Of a stretch of 64,000 nt of DNA, positions 12,802 to 22,524 are shown in pieces (position 1 is the stretch's first letter; every line of letters starts with the position of its first letter). A model generated the notes under the pieces. That model saw only the letters and a program-made list of their open reading frames with translations, was not told where the DNA came from and did not search any database. The translations under genes and the position numbers were made by a program. The DNA is from Euphorbia lathyris (taxonomy: Eukaryota > Streptophyta > Magnoliopsida > Malpighiales > Euphorbiaceae), in the NCBI RefSeq assembly GCF_963576675.1, contig NC_088910.1:31808531-31872530 (forward strand). Direction: 5' to 3'.

Positions 12802-13228
12802 GGCTTAATACATCAAAAGCCCATGAAATTGTACAAAAACCTTGATTGACCCAATGAACTTATATAGCGTCTTATTAGCCCTCAACTTGTTTAAAATAAC
12901 ATATTGGTCATCTGAATTTGTTTAAAGTTATCTATTAGCCTCGTGACTTGTTTACGGTGATCCATTTGTCCCATGAATTTGTTTAAAGTGATATACATTA
13001 CAATTTGTCTAAATTTGTAAAAAAAAAAAAATCAAAACTTAAAAAATAAAGCTCTAATTCATGATTTAAGTTTTTAAAACAAATTAATTTTTTTTGCTTT
13101 GTATATATTTATGGCATTTTTATAGATTTTGAGACTTAATCGTGACAGTTTAAGAAAGTTTAGGGACTAATGAGATACCATTTAGTTCATGAGGCAATCA
13201 AAGTTTAAAGGAACTGATGTATTATGCC
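12802..13228. mobile_element. Mutator-like MITE (427 bp) upstream of UTP10
   Basis: Ends are GGCTTAATACATCA and, on the other strand, GGCATAATACATCA. Near-matching 9-bp flanks are TTGTATAAT (12793-12801) and TTTTATAAT (13229-13237), 8 of 9 identical. A 9-bp duplication points to the Mutator superfamily. The interior holds degenerate tandem units of about 38 bp around the motif TTGTTTAAAgTgAT.TATTag (12880-12995). No coding capacity. Confidence 0.75.
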
Positions 13229-13237
13229 TTTTATAAT

Positions 13238-13426
13238 TTATGGATAAAATACATTCAATATTAACCTTCGGGGGCAGAGCCAGCTTTAAGCCGGGGGCAG
13301 AGCCCTCCGGCCAATGGCTCCACCACCCTTGAGTACTAGTAGTTCTGCTCCTTGTAGCTCCCTCCAATATTGGTTTATATACATTCTAAGTGGTATTATT
13401 CCTGATTCAAAAAAAAAAAAAAAAAG
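13238..13426. other. Short GC-rich hAT-end-like relic and A-tract
   Basis: GGGGGCAGAGCC occurs twice (about 13269 and 13296), followed by GGCTCCACCACCC at about 13315. This resembles a hAT terminal motif and its inverse. An A17 run sits near 13408-13425. No gene. The hAT origin is an inference from motif similarity. Confidence 0.3.
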
Positions 13427-13638
13427 GTGGTATTATTCCAACATTTTAAAATAGGTGAGATGGTTTAATGTTGATGTTTTCATTTAAAAGTTGGTTCAAT
13501 TCTCACTAATCTCATTTTATTTTATATAAAAAAAAAAGTGGTATTATTCCAACATTTTAAAATAAGTGAGATGGTTTAATGTTGATGTTTTCATTTAAAA
13601 GTTGGTTCAATTCTCACTAATCTCATTTTATTTTATAA
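13427..13638 (+). repeat. Tandem duplication (about 111 bp unit, two copies) with tRNA-like box-B motif
   Basis: Units start at 13427 and 13538 with GTGGTATTATTCCAACA and run almost identically to CTCATTTTATTTTAT. Each contains GGTGAGATGGTTTAATG and AGTTGGTTCAATTCTCAC, resembling box A/box B of tRNA-derived repeats. A partial third start (GTGGTATTATTCC) is at 13390. SINE derivation is tentative. Confidence 0.6.
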
Positions 13639-14042
13639 ATTTTAACCTTTTTTTCAATAATTATAAAATTATATTACAATTATTAATTAATTTTAATGGA
13701 TTTTTTATTTTTATAACACTTTTGAACTCATTTTTATTATATCTTTTCTATTAAATAAATTAATTGTTTATGAGACTCAAATAACTTAATTTTTAATTTA
13801 TGAAAAATATAAAAAAATAAAAACCAAAAATAAAAAAAGTAAAAATGTTATCATTTTTTTAGAAACTAACATTTAACTTATAAAAAATTAAATATGTTTA
13901 CACTTTTCAAGTTTAGCACTTTTAATGTTTTCACCATCACATCAAACGACGATACTTTAATGTGCCAGAGGTTAAAAAAATTACCCTGCCCTAATGGGCT
14001 GGATTTTGAAAAAACACTCCTAATCGCACGGCTAAAATTAGC
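13639..14042. other. AT-rich intergenic DNA
   Basis: No ORF or recognisable TE core. The last 70 bp are less AT-rich and probably belong to the older hAT relic into which the DUF4371 hAT inserted. Confidence 0.4.
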
Positions 14043-14132
14043 CCCCCAAGTAGGGACAGATTTAGGGGGGGTCAAAGGGGGCATTTGCCCCCCCCCCCCC
14101 TCCCCAACCCTCATCCGGGGAAAAAAAAATTT

Positions 14133-14154
14133 ACCAAAACGACGTCGTTTTGGT
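14133..14154. repeat. Perfect 22-bp palindrome in hAT-1 5' region
   Basis: ACCAAAACGAC followed at once by its reverse complement, with no spacer, just upstream of the GC-rich non-coding first exon (about 14180-14398). It could be a transposase or host-factor site. Its function is unknown. Confidence 0.7.
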
Positions 14155-14444
14155 TTATGCTTTTTAATTTATAAAACAGAAGCAGCAGACGCAGGAGTCG
14201 TGCATTTTGATTGACAAGACAACAGACGCAGTAGACGCTACGCCACTCTCCTCTCCTTCAGCAGCAAGCGACGCGACGATGCCCCTCCTCTCCTCCAGCA
14301 AGCGACGCGACACCCCTCCTCTCCGGCCATCTTCCTTCTCCGGCCGACCGGCCACCATCCATCTCCAATCCAACAAAACAACACCATCTCCAATTTCAGG
14401 TTAGTTTAACTTTTGTCCTTTAATTTTAATTTTAAGTTAATGGA

Positions 14445-14640
14445 TATTGATTGATAGTTTATTCTTAATTTTAGGTTATTCTTAATTTTAGATTAATGGA
14501 CAAATTGATTGAATATTGATTGATAGTTTGTTCTTAATTTTAGGTTATTCTTAATTTTAGGTTAATGGATAAATTGATTGAATATTGATTGATAGTTTAT
14601 TCTTGATTTTAGGTTAATGGACAAAATGATTGAATTGATT
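14445..14640 (+). repeat. Minisatellite, about 68-bp unit x3, in hAT-1 intron
   Basis: ATATTGATTGATAGTTT recurs at 14445, 14513 and 14582, each followed by TTCTTAATTTTAGGTTA-type sequence. It lies between a donor at about 14401 (CAG|GTTAG) and the acceptor TAG at 14682-14684. The repeat may itself derive from repeated acceptor-like TTTTAGGTTAATGG strings. Confidence 0.75.
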
Positions 14641-15125
14641 TGCCATTATTGATTGAATTGATTTGGCATTATTCATTTATGTAGGTTAATGGACAAATTT
14701 GTGTTTAAAAGAGCACGATATTGGATTGATGAATTATCTAGCAGTAGTAGTCCTAATGCATAAATACTTCTCAATTCAAATCCTAGTGTTGAGTTTAACT
14801 TAAATGATATAGTTAGTGATCCTGGACTAAGAAAATAGATTGAAGAATTTGATGTTAACCTTAGGGATCGTGTTCGAAGAGAGTACATATCTAGAGGTCA
14901 TTGTCGACCATTTGGGCATACATTTCCTCAACGTCAATTTGGTCCATCTAAAAGGGGTTTTAGAGTTGAATGGTTTGACAAGTATGATTGGTTAAAATAT
15001 AGCATATCGAATGATGTCGCTTATTGTTTTTGTTGTTTTCTATTCAAGCCACCTAATGTCAGCCGCTATAAAGATGAAGTATTTAATGCCAAAGGATTTT
15101 ACAATTGGAAAAAAGCCAATGAAAA

Positions 15126-16560
15126 ATTTATTAAACATGTTGGTGGAGTTATTGAAGCATATAGAAACCAAAGACAAAGTGTATCTCATTCATTGTCAAA
15201 GCAAAGTCAAGAGGTTGAATTTGATTATCACGTGCGTTGACTTAGGGATGCAACTAGGGCGGGAAATACCGGTACCCGTTGGGGCCCCGTCCCATTTTTT
15301 GGCAGGGACGGGGACCAATATGGTCCCCGTAGGCGGGTACGGGAAATGGTATCCCCGCCCCGCGAGGATCCCCGTACCCGTAATGCCCCGACGGGGATTC
15401 CCCGTTTAAACCCCGTTTAGATATGAAATTGAAAAATATATACTTAAAATTTATTAAACATGTTGGTGGAGTTATTGAAGCATATAGAAACCAAAGACAA
15501 AGTGTATCTCATTCATTGTCAAAGCAAAGTCAAATTGAATTTGATTATCATGTGCGTTGACTTAGGGATGCAACTGGGACGGAGAATACCGGTACCCGTC
15601 GGGGCCCCGCCCTGTTTTTTGGCAGGGACGGGGACGGGGACCAATATGGTCCCCGTAGGCGGGTACGGGAGATGGTATCCCCACCCCGCGGGGATCCCCG
15701 TACCCGTACCCATAATGCCCTTACGGGGATTCCCCGTTTAAACCCCGTTTAGATATGAAATCTATATATAATATAAAACAGTAACGATGGAGCTGAGGTG
15801 TCACTCCCTCCTTTTTTACTGATAAAAAATATAATATAAAATATAATATATTAACTTGAGTTATATTATTATATTTATTTATAAAAAGATTATTTTATCT
15901 GTACTATATCTAAGAGTTCTACAGAATTTAAATTAATCCCTAAAATCTCTCTAATTCTCTGCATATCTATATCTAAAAGTTTTACATAATTTAAATTAAT
16001 CCCTAAAATCTCTCTAATTTTCTGTATATCTATATCTAAAAGTTCTGCATAATTTAAATTAATCCCTAAAATCCCTCTAATTCTCTGCATATTTATATTC
16101 TATATATAATTTAAAACAGTAACGATGGAGCTGAGGTGTCACTTCCTCCTTTTTTACTAATAAAAAATATAATAAAAAATATAATATATTAACTTTAGTT
16201 ATATTATTATATTTATTTATAAAAAGATTATTTTATCCGTACTATATCTAAGAGGTTGAATTTGATTATCATGTGCGTTGACTTAGGGATGCAACTGGGG
16301 CGGGGAATACCGGTACCCGGGCCCCGCCCCGTTTTTTGGCAGGGACGGGGACAGGGACCACCAATATGGTCCCCGTAGGCAGGTACGGGAGATGGTATCC
16401 CCGGCCCGCGGGGATCCCCGTACCCGTAATGCCCTGACGGGGATTCCCCGTTTAAACCCCGTTTAGATATGAAATTGAAAAATATATACTTAAAATGTGA
16501 ATGAGGAGGATTGAACCTCTGACCAATTGATACACAACCAAACGTCTTAACCATCTGAAC
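15126..16560. repeat. Triplicated hAT-2 left end together with host flank
   Basis: The terminus TTGACTTAGGGATGCAACT occurs at 15237, 15557 and 16278, so the inverted-repeat starts are 15243, 15563 and 16284. Each is preceded by hAT-1 coding sequence (copy 1 from 15126, copy 2 from 15446, copy 3 only from 16251) and followed by the same GC-rich subterminal block. Junctions fall in short homologies (AAAAT at 15446-15450, GAAAT near 15758, AAGAG near 16250). Between copies 2 and 3 lies filler that is itself duplicated (15763-15910 versus 16097-16250, shared core AACAGTAACGATGGAGCTG). Confidence 0.88.
15911..16099 (-). repeat. 63-bp tandem repeat x3, open in one minus frame
   Basis: Units start at 15911, 15974 and 16037 (TAARAGTTYTRC, then AATTTAAATTAATCCC). 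Sixty-three bases is exactly 21 codons. The minus strand reads a repeated peptide around IREILGINLN without a stop through all three units. No start context or family was recognised, so coding is doubtful. Confidence 0.6.
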
Positions 16561-16566
16561 CAATTC
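16494..16566 (-). repeat. tRNA-derived relic (SINE-head-like)
   Basis: The minus strand reads TTGGTTCAGATGGTTAAG (box-A-like), then GGTTGTGTATCAATTGG and GGTCAGAGGTTCAATCC (box-B-like). The spacing fits a tRNA body, but there is no folded acceptor stem and no CCA. It is most likely a tRNA pseudogene or SINE head inside hAT-2. Confidence 0.45.
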
Positions 16567-16599
16567 TATTTCTTATCAACCATTCACTAATTAATTAAA

Positions 16600-17690
16600 A
16601 AATATTAAAAAATTTAAATATTATAATTTTTTCAAAATTAATTATTTTCTTTTGTTAACCTAAAATCACGATTCCTTATGATTATCTCCTGCTTTCTCTT
16701 TACCCATTATCTTCTCTGCCTCTTTCCATAAAATATAGGGTTTTATTTTATCTTCCACTCCATCGCCGCTGCCAACCTCCACCTCGCACACCGCACGACG
16801 CCACCTCGACCTCGCACCACCACCTCGACCTCGCACCGCCATTCGTATCTCTAGTGACTGCACTTCTCACGGCGCCGTAAACAGGAAGCGGCTTCTCGAC
16901 TGCCGCCTACACCTCTCGCCGCCTACACTTTGTTTGTGTGAGTGTCTTTTACTGTTATTTGGCATGGTTTTTCAGTTAAGCGGTTTCTCCAGTCCTTAAC
17001 TTTGATTTTTGTTTTCTTTTGTAAATTATTCTAATAAAACTACATGTGGTATTATATAATTTGTTGTTAATTTATATTAATTTATAAAACTACTGTTAAC
17101 TTATGATTATGCATTTGATTGATGTTTTGGTGGGAATTTTGCTAATTAAACCTGGTGGGTCAAATAGTATAATGTTCAGTACACAAGAAAAATAATATTT
17201 AATTAAGTGTTTCTTATACTATAACTGAGTGGTAATACAATACAATAGAATGTGAGGTTGTGGGTTTATGCTGTTATACATGTATTTTTTATTAATTTAT
17301 TAAAAAAAATAAGCAAAATGCATGATGAGATACTTGATGGTTTTGATTTTGGTATACTGTGTTATTTCATTTCAACATTAAGTTTCTAATTGTCAAGAAC
17401 AGTACTTTTGCTCCTTTTAACTATTTTTGAGTAAAAAGATTTATGAAATAATGAATGCTCCTACTTTCTAAAGTTTATGACAGCTCATGAGATGGTTTTG
17501 ATGTGGTGATGGATGGCATGTAATATGTTTTACTCTATGGAATATATTTTCAATAAAGGTTCAAAGTGTTCCTTAGAATTTTAATTCTATGACTTGTTTT
17601 TTTTTTGTATGTGTTAAAATGAAATCAGTTGATGACGTTAGTCAACAGTTATTAGACTAGCTTTCCCATAATCAAGATATTGATAAATCC
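16600..17690 (+). promoter_or_regulatory. hAT-2 promoter, GC-rich 5' leader and probable leader intron
   Basis: A TATA-like CATAAAATATAGG (16728-16740) is followed by a CCACCTCGACCTCGCACC-rich leader (about 16750-16935) and a donor-like GTGAGTG at about 16939. AT-rich sequence then runs to the transposase ATG at 17691. No upstream coding frame. The exact start and splice acceptor are not resolved. Confidence 0.4.
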
Positions 17691-20037
17691 ATGGAGCAAA
17701 ATGAACCTTTGAGTGTGACACAAGCAACGTCATCTTCAAACCCAACCGCATCTTCAAAACCAATAGAATCATATGATGCAACGGAGCCACACGTAAAGTT
17801 GGGATCCAAAAGAGCTCGTACATCCGTTGTATGGAATGATTTCGATCTTAAAACCATTGATGGCAAAGTCAAAGCAGTATGTCATCATTGTAAGAAGAAA
17901 CTTGGAGGATCAACAAATGACGGGACAAATCATTTGCATGAACATCTCAAAAGATGTCCACGAAAAAAGTCAAAAGATATCAAACAAGAAATTTTGAAAA
18001 TTGGCACAGATAGTGGTGGCAAAACAATGCTCGGGAGCGGAATTGTCTTTGATCAAGAGGTTTCTAGAATTAAGTTGGCTAAATTAATTATCATGAATGA
18101 GCTACCATTCATGGTAACTGAATATGAGCCGTTTAGAGACTTTGTAAGTTCTCTTCAACCATGCTTCAAGATGCCATCTCGTACTACAGCTAAATCTGAT
18201 GTCATGAAGTTGTATGAGTTTGAGAAATCCAAAATGATGAAGTTATTTGAGAGTAACAACAATAGAGTTGCCATTACAACTGATTTGTGGACTAGTAATC
18301 AAAAGAAAGGTTACATGGTTGTTACAGCACATTATGTTGATGATTCATGGAGTTTACAGAGCCAAATTATCAGGTAAATTTATATTATGAAACTTGTTTA
18401 TTGGTTAATATTTTTGGATTGTCGATATTAAGTTTGCTTATTATTTACTTGATTAGGTTTGCTTATGTGATAACTCCACATACTGCTGTTGTGTTATGTA
18501 ATGTGCTTACTAAAACCTTAATGGATTGGAATCTTGATAACAAATTATCTACATTGACAGTAGATAATTGTACTACAAATGATTCATTGATAAAGTTGGT
18601 CTTAGATAACTTATCAAAGAAACATTTGTTGTTGAAAGGGTCATTGTTGCATATGCGGTGTTGTGCTCATATTCTAAATTTGATTGTGAAAGATGGGTTG
18701 AAACATATTCATGAATGCATTGAAAAAATTTGTGATTCTGTTGTTTATTGGAATGGTGGACCTAAAAGAGTTGAGAAATTTGAAGAAGCTTTGCGTCAAT
18801 TGAAAATTCCCTTGACTAAAAAGTTAGCCATAGATTGTAGCACTAGGTGGAATTCTACATATTTGATGCTTAGGTCTGTTCTTCCATATAGAGATGCATT
18901 TGAGCGTTTGTAATTTAAAGATCCTCAATATAAGAGTCTCCCGTCAGAGGAAGAGTGGGATATTGCCCAGGAAATGTGTAAGAAATTACACTTGTTTTAT
19001 GTTGTCACTGAAATATTTTTCGGGACAAACTATCCAACTACAAATTTGTTTTTTCCTAAGATATGTGACATTAAAGTAGCACTTAATGGATGGATGACTT
19101 GTGGTGTAGTGTATTTTGAGGTTATGGCTTCCAAAATGATTACAAAGTTTGACAAGTATTGGGATGAAATACATGGTGTTATGGGTGTTGCAATATTGTT
19201 GGATCCTAGGTATAAGCTAAAATTGATGAAGTATTATTATCCTATCTTGTATGGTGAGGAAGAGGCAAAACTTAGGATTAAAAAGGTTAGAGATATTTGT
19301 GATGATTTGATTGTTGAATATGCTAGTCGAGTCAAGATGGATAATGCTAGTAATTCATGTTTTGAGTCTAAGTCTTCCAATATTCTTCCACCTATTGAGG
19401 AATACTATCAACCAGAACCGTATGAGCAGTTTCTTGATAATGATTCAGATGGGGATAATTTTGTTAAGTCTGAATTAGACTCGTACTTAGAAGAGAGTTT
19501 GATACCTAGAAAGTCTAAGGATTTCGATATATTGGGTTGGTGGAAACAAGCTTTTAAGTATCCTATATTGCAATTAATTGCTAGAGATATATTAGCTATT
19601 CCTATATCCATCGTGGCTTCAGAGTCTGCGTTTAGCACAAGTGGAAGGGTTGTTAGTGATCATCGAAGCAAACTTAAACCGGATATGATAGAGGCATTGA
19701 TGTGCACCCAAAATTGGTTATGGAGCGAATATAAAGGTATTGAAAATAACTAAAACAATTTCTTTTCTTTTCGTGTTATTTTATTCTTTGCAAAATGATG
19801 ATTAATTTGAATTAAAATCTCTATCTTATTGTTTTTTTAGGTACTCGTCTGAGTACGGATGTTCTTGCTCAATATAATCAATTGATTGATAATGAAGACC
19901 CGGATGAAGCGGTAATTTATTTACGAAGTACTAATTTTAAGTTAATTGTATTGTTTTATTATATAGTAGTTTCTAATTTTCATTTATAAATCTTTTAATG
20001 TTAGGTATCAACAATTACAACCGAAAGTCAATCTTGA
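17691..20037 (+). pseudogene. hAT-2 transposase (BED zinc finger, hAT C-terminal dimerisation), one in-frame stop
   Basis: Exons 17691-18373, 18457-19736, 19841-19911 and 20005-20037, all GT-AG with matching phase. The start MEQNEPLSVTQATSSS leads to a BED finger (VWNDF, CHHCKKKLGG, NHLHEHLKRC). Next come ITTDLWTSNQKKGYM, VDNCTTND, MRCCAHILNLIV, DCSTRWNSTYLML and the dimerisation region DILGWWKQAFKYP with SIVASESAFSTSGRVV. The tail exons give STDVLAQYNQLID and TITTESQS before TGA. The only defect seen is TAA at 18911-18913, after FERL; the frame continues normally after it. In this family the protein cuts and pastes the element via its RNase H-like fold. The C-terminal two-exon tail is my inference from splice signals. 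Confidence 0.88.
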
Positions 20038-20307
20038 AGAATGAACGGGAATGATTAAGAAAAAATGAAGTTATGAAGGAATGTTTTTTTTATGTAATTT
20101 GGTACTTCTTTTTAATGGAATTGTGGATAATTTTGTTGGTATTTTTAGGTAATTATGGAGTTATGAATTATGGATAATTTTGTTGGTATTTTTAGGTGAT
20201 TGTGTGATTTGGTATTTTTTTAAATGGAATTATGAATATGGTATTGGTAAATTTCAATTTTTAGGTGATTTTGAATTTATAATTGATAATTTTGTACTAA
20301 ATGGGTA

Positions 20308-20469
20308 AACGGGGATTCCCCGTACCCGCGAGGATCCCCGTGGGGCGGGGACGGGGACAGTTTTTGTCCCTATTTAGTTGGCGGGGACGAGGATGGGGAA
20401 TCCCCGTTTAGGCGGGGACGGGGATGGGAAACCAAATCCCCGCCCTGCCTCGCCCCGTTTACATCCCTA
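20308..20469 (-). repeat. hAT-2 right subterminal repeat block
   Basis: Clustered GGGGATCCCCG-, CGGGGACGGGGA- and GGGGAATCCCCG-type motifs end in the inverted terminal repeat CATCCCTA at 20462-20469. It mirrors the left block at 15270-15420. These are the likely transposase-binding repeats. Confidence 0.75.
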
Positions 20470-20518
20470 GTTTGACTGCTAGTTTAGATGTGATTAGATT
20501 TTTATTGCGACAAGGCTT

Positions 20519-21998
20519 TGTTGGTCCCGTGTAACTTAATAGGATTAGTTCCAAGGGGGGGTTAGGAACTAATATAACTTTTTCACTTATTAATGCTGAC
20601 TTAATTCTATGTTTGATAATTTAACTCAGCTTTAGGTCAGCAGGGCTAAGTGAAGTGTGAGACAGCTTTAATTAGACATTGTCTAGAGCTGTTTCAATTG
20701 TGAGTTGGGAAATAAAACTTTAGGTCAGCTTCCAACTCAGCACTCTGATTACTCAGCGCCGGCTTGTACAAATTATTTACTGAGTAATTTAAGCAAGCAA
20801 CACATACATATACATATATATCAAGAGATAAGGTTAGAGATTACTCAGCAGACTTATCCTGGTTCGGCCTCACCGCCTACGTCTAGCCCCCAGAATCCTC
20901 CGGGCTTTTTCAATCCACTACTGAGCTCTTTAAAGGTAGAGCATAAACCATTTACAATAGCAACTGAGTATGCAAGAGTACCGTCCTCTATTCGTCTACT
21001 CAATCCTATCTGCCACTGAATACTATAACCGAGTATCCAGAATTTCTCTACCACTGAGTACTATAACCGAGTACTCAGCACCACTCTTCTAACCTTTACA
21101 ATTGATACAAAATTGTTCTCTCAAAACGAAGAACACTTTAGATGAATACAAATTCACTCTAGACTTTTACACAATGATTGGAATTGGGTGTAAGAGCTTG
21201 CTTTTTTGTTTTTAGATAGCTTCTATTTTGGATTTTCACTCTTGTGAAGATTTGCTTTTTCTGTCTCTTTGTAGTTGTATGTGTATATTCGACAAATGAT
21301 CCAAATGATGAACTTGTCTATTTATAATGATTTCTGGACTTCAATGATTTGAATTCCAAATAGTCGTTGTGTGTTGAACGGTCATCTTTGTCATCATGTG
21401 GTCAGCTTCCAGAGCTGCAGGCCAATCCTGTCTTCTGATTTGCGCAGGAGGCAGGCTTGCCAGTTTCGTCTTCTTGTACCAGGTTCGTCTTCTAGCGCCA
21501 GGTTTGTCTTCTTGCCAAACGCCAGACGGTCCATGCGTCTCGAAAAGGTCTTTGATCATATTTCCGAGACTTCTGATTTGTTGCAGAGATCTGTTGGACA
21601 TTGTCTTCTAGTCAACGGATCATTGCCGCTGTCCTGACGAGTACACACCTTGATTAGATCGGCTTTGCCTTCAATCTTTTTCTTTATCTGGGCTGAGTTA
21701 CATTCTACTCAGCTTCTTCGGTCGGCTTCGCCTTCAAGCGTTATTCTGAAGAAGACTTTTCTTTTAACGGGGCTGAGTTACATTCTACTCGGCACAAGCT
21801 GTGTGATTTGCTTATGCTGACTGTGTTCTGTCTTTCTTTCATGAACTTTTTGTTCCTATTCTAGTCAGTTTACTTACTCAACATTGAACAAACATATTAG
21901 TACAATTAAACCAAAGAACTTAAATTTAATTGTCTTAATCATGGTATTAACTTAAATAATTTTGTTAAGTCAAAATCATGTGGAAAGGTGTTTCAACA
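20519..21998 (-). repeat. 3' LTR of Sirevirus-like element
   Basis: 1480 bp, TGTTGGTCCCGTG to GTGTTTCAACA on the plus strand. It is strongly enriched in CTCAG/CTGAG strings. It matches 43665-45146 throughout. Confidence 0.93.
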
Positions 21999-22524
21999 AA
22001 CTCCCCCATTTTGATGTTGGCAAAAGTATTTAATCAAGGAACTCAGTGTTGAGCATCCCTCATGATTGATGACCTCTTATTCTTCTGAGATTACTCCCCC
22101 GTAAGGGTTGCATCTGTTGACTTAGTTCAACTCTAAACCTTCTAAGATTTAATCGAAAAGAGCCTAAGGTCAGCTTCCGAAGAAGGTCAATACTTGGAAC
22201 ATGTGGTCATTACTCAGTTTTGATACTTATCTATTTTAGGTATCAGAGATATTACGTTAAGTTTAGGTATCAGAGTTGGATTTATCTATCAAGGTTGGGG
22301 TGTACTGGGTATGATTTACTTGTTTAATCTTTATGTTCACAAGTTTTAATTTGTTGTTCAATGAGTGGTCATGTGTTCAATCAGCATATAAACACAGCAA
22401 GTAAGCATCGCATAAATATAATCAGTTTGGATAAAAAGATGCTTATATATTGAATTACTCAGCTGAACAAGAACACGCCGTAAAAATATAAGTTACAAGT
22501 AAAGACTATAGACTATTGCTAGTT
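21999..22524 (-). other. 3' untranslated region and polypurine tract of Sirevirus-like element
   Basis: Non-coding. The minus strand ends in AAAATGGGGGAGTT directly before the 3' LTR start TGTTGAAAC. This is the expected plus-strand priming site. Confidence 0.75.

Larger units (their letters stand above)
15243..20469 (+). mobile_element. hAT transposon of Ac/BED-finger type (hAT-2), nearly complete
   Basis: Terminal inverted repeats TAGGGATGCAAC (15243) and TAGGGATGTAAAC (read inward from 20469). The flanks CGTTGACT (15235-15242) and GTTTGACT (20470-20477) match at 6 of 8, consistent with a hAT duplication. Both ends carry dense GGGGACGGGG/CCCCGT subterminal repeats, the usual hAT transposase-binding arrangement. 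It encodes a four-exon transposase with one in-frame stop. It interrupts hAT-1 transposase between FDYHVR and LTASLD. The left end is present three times (see 15126-16560). Confidence 0.88.

Noticed and set aside
14164..14404. Ser/Pro-rich ORFs in the GC-rich segment before 14400
   Set aside because: The segment behaves as a non-coding first exon of hAT-1 (donor at about 14398). No family resemblance.
15011..16563. GC-rich ORFs reading VPVGAP/GTGTNMVPVGGY-type peptides
   Set aside because: They are translations of the hAT-2 subterminal GGGGACGGGG repeats and host transposase fragments, not genes.
17221..17290. Possible tRNA-like segment (AACTGAGTGGTAA with GAGGTTGTGGGTTTA)
   Set aside because: The box-B match is weak and the spacing irregular; not strong enough to list.
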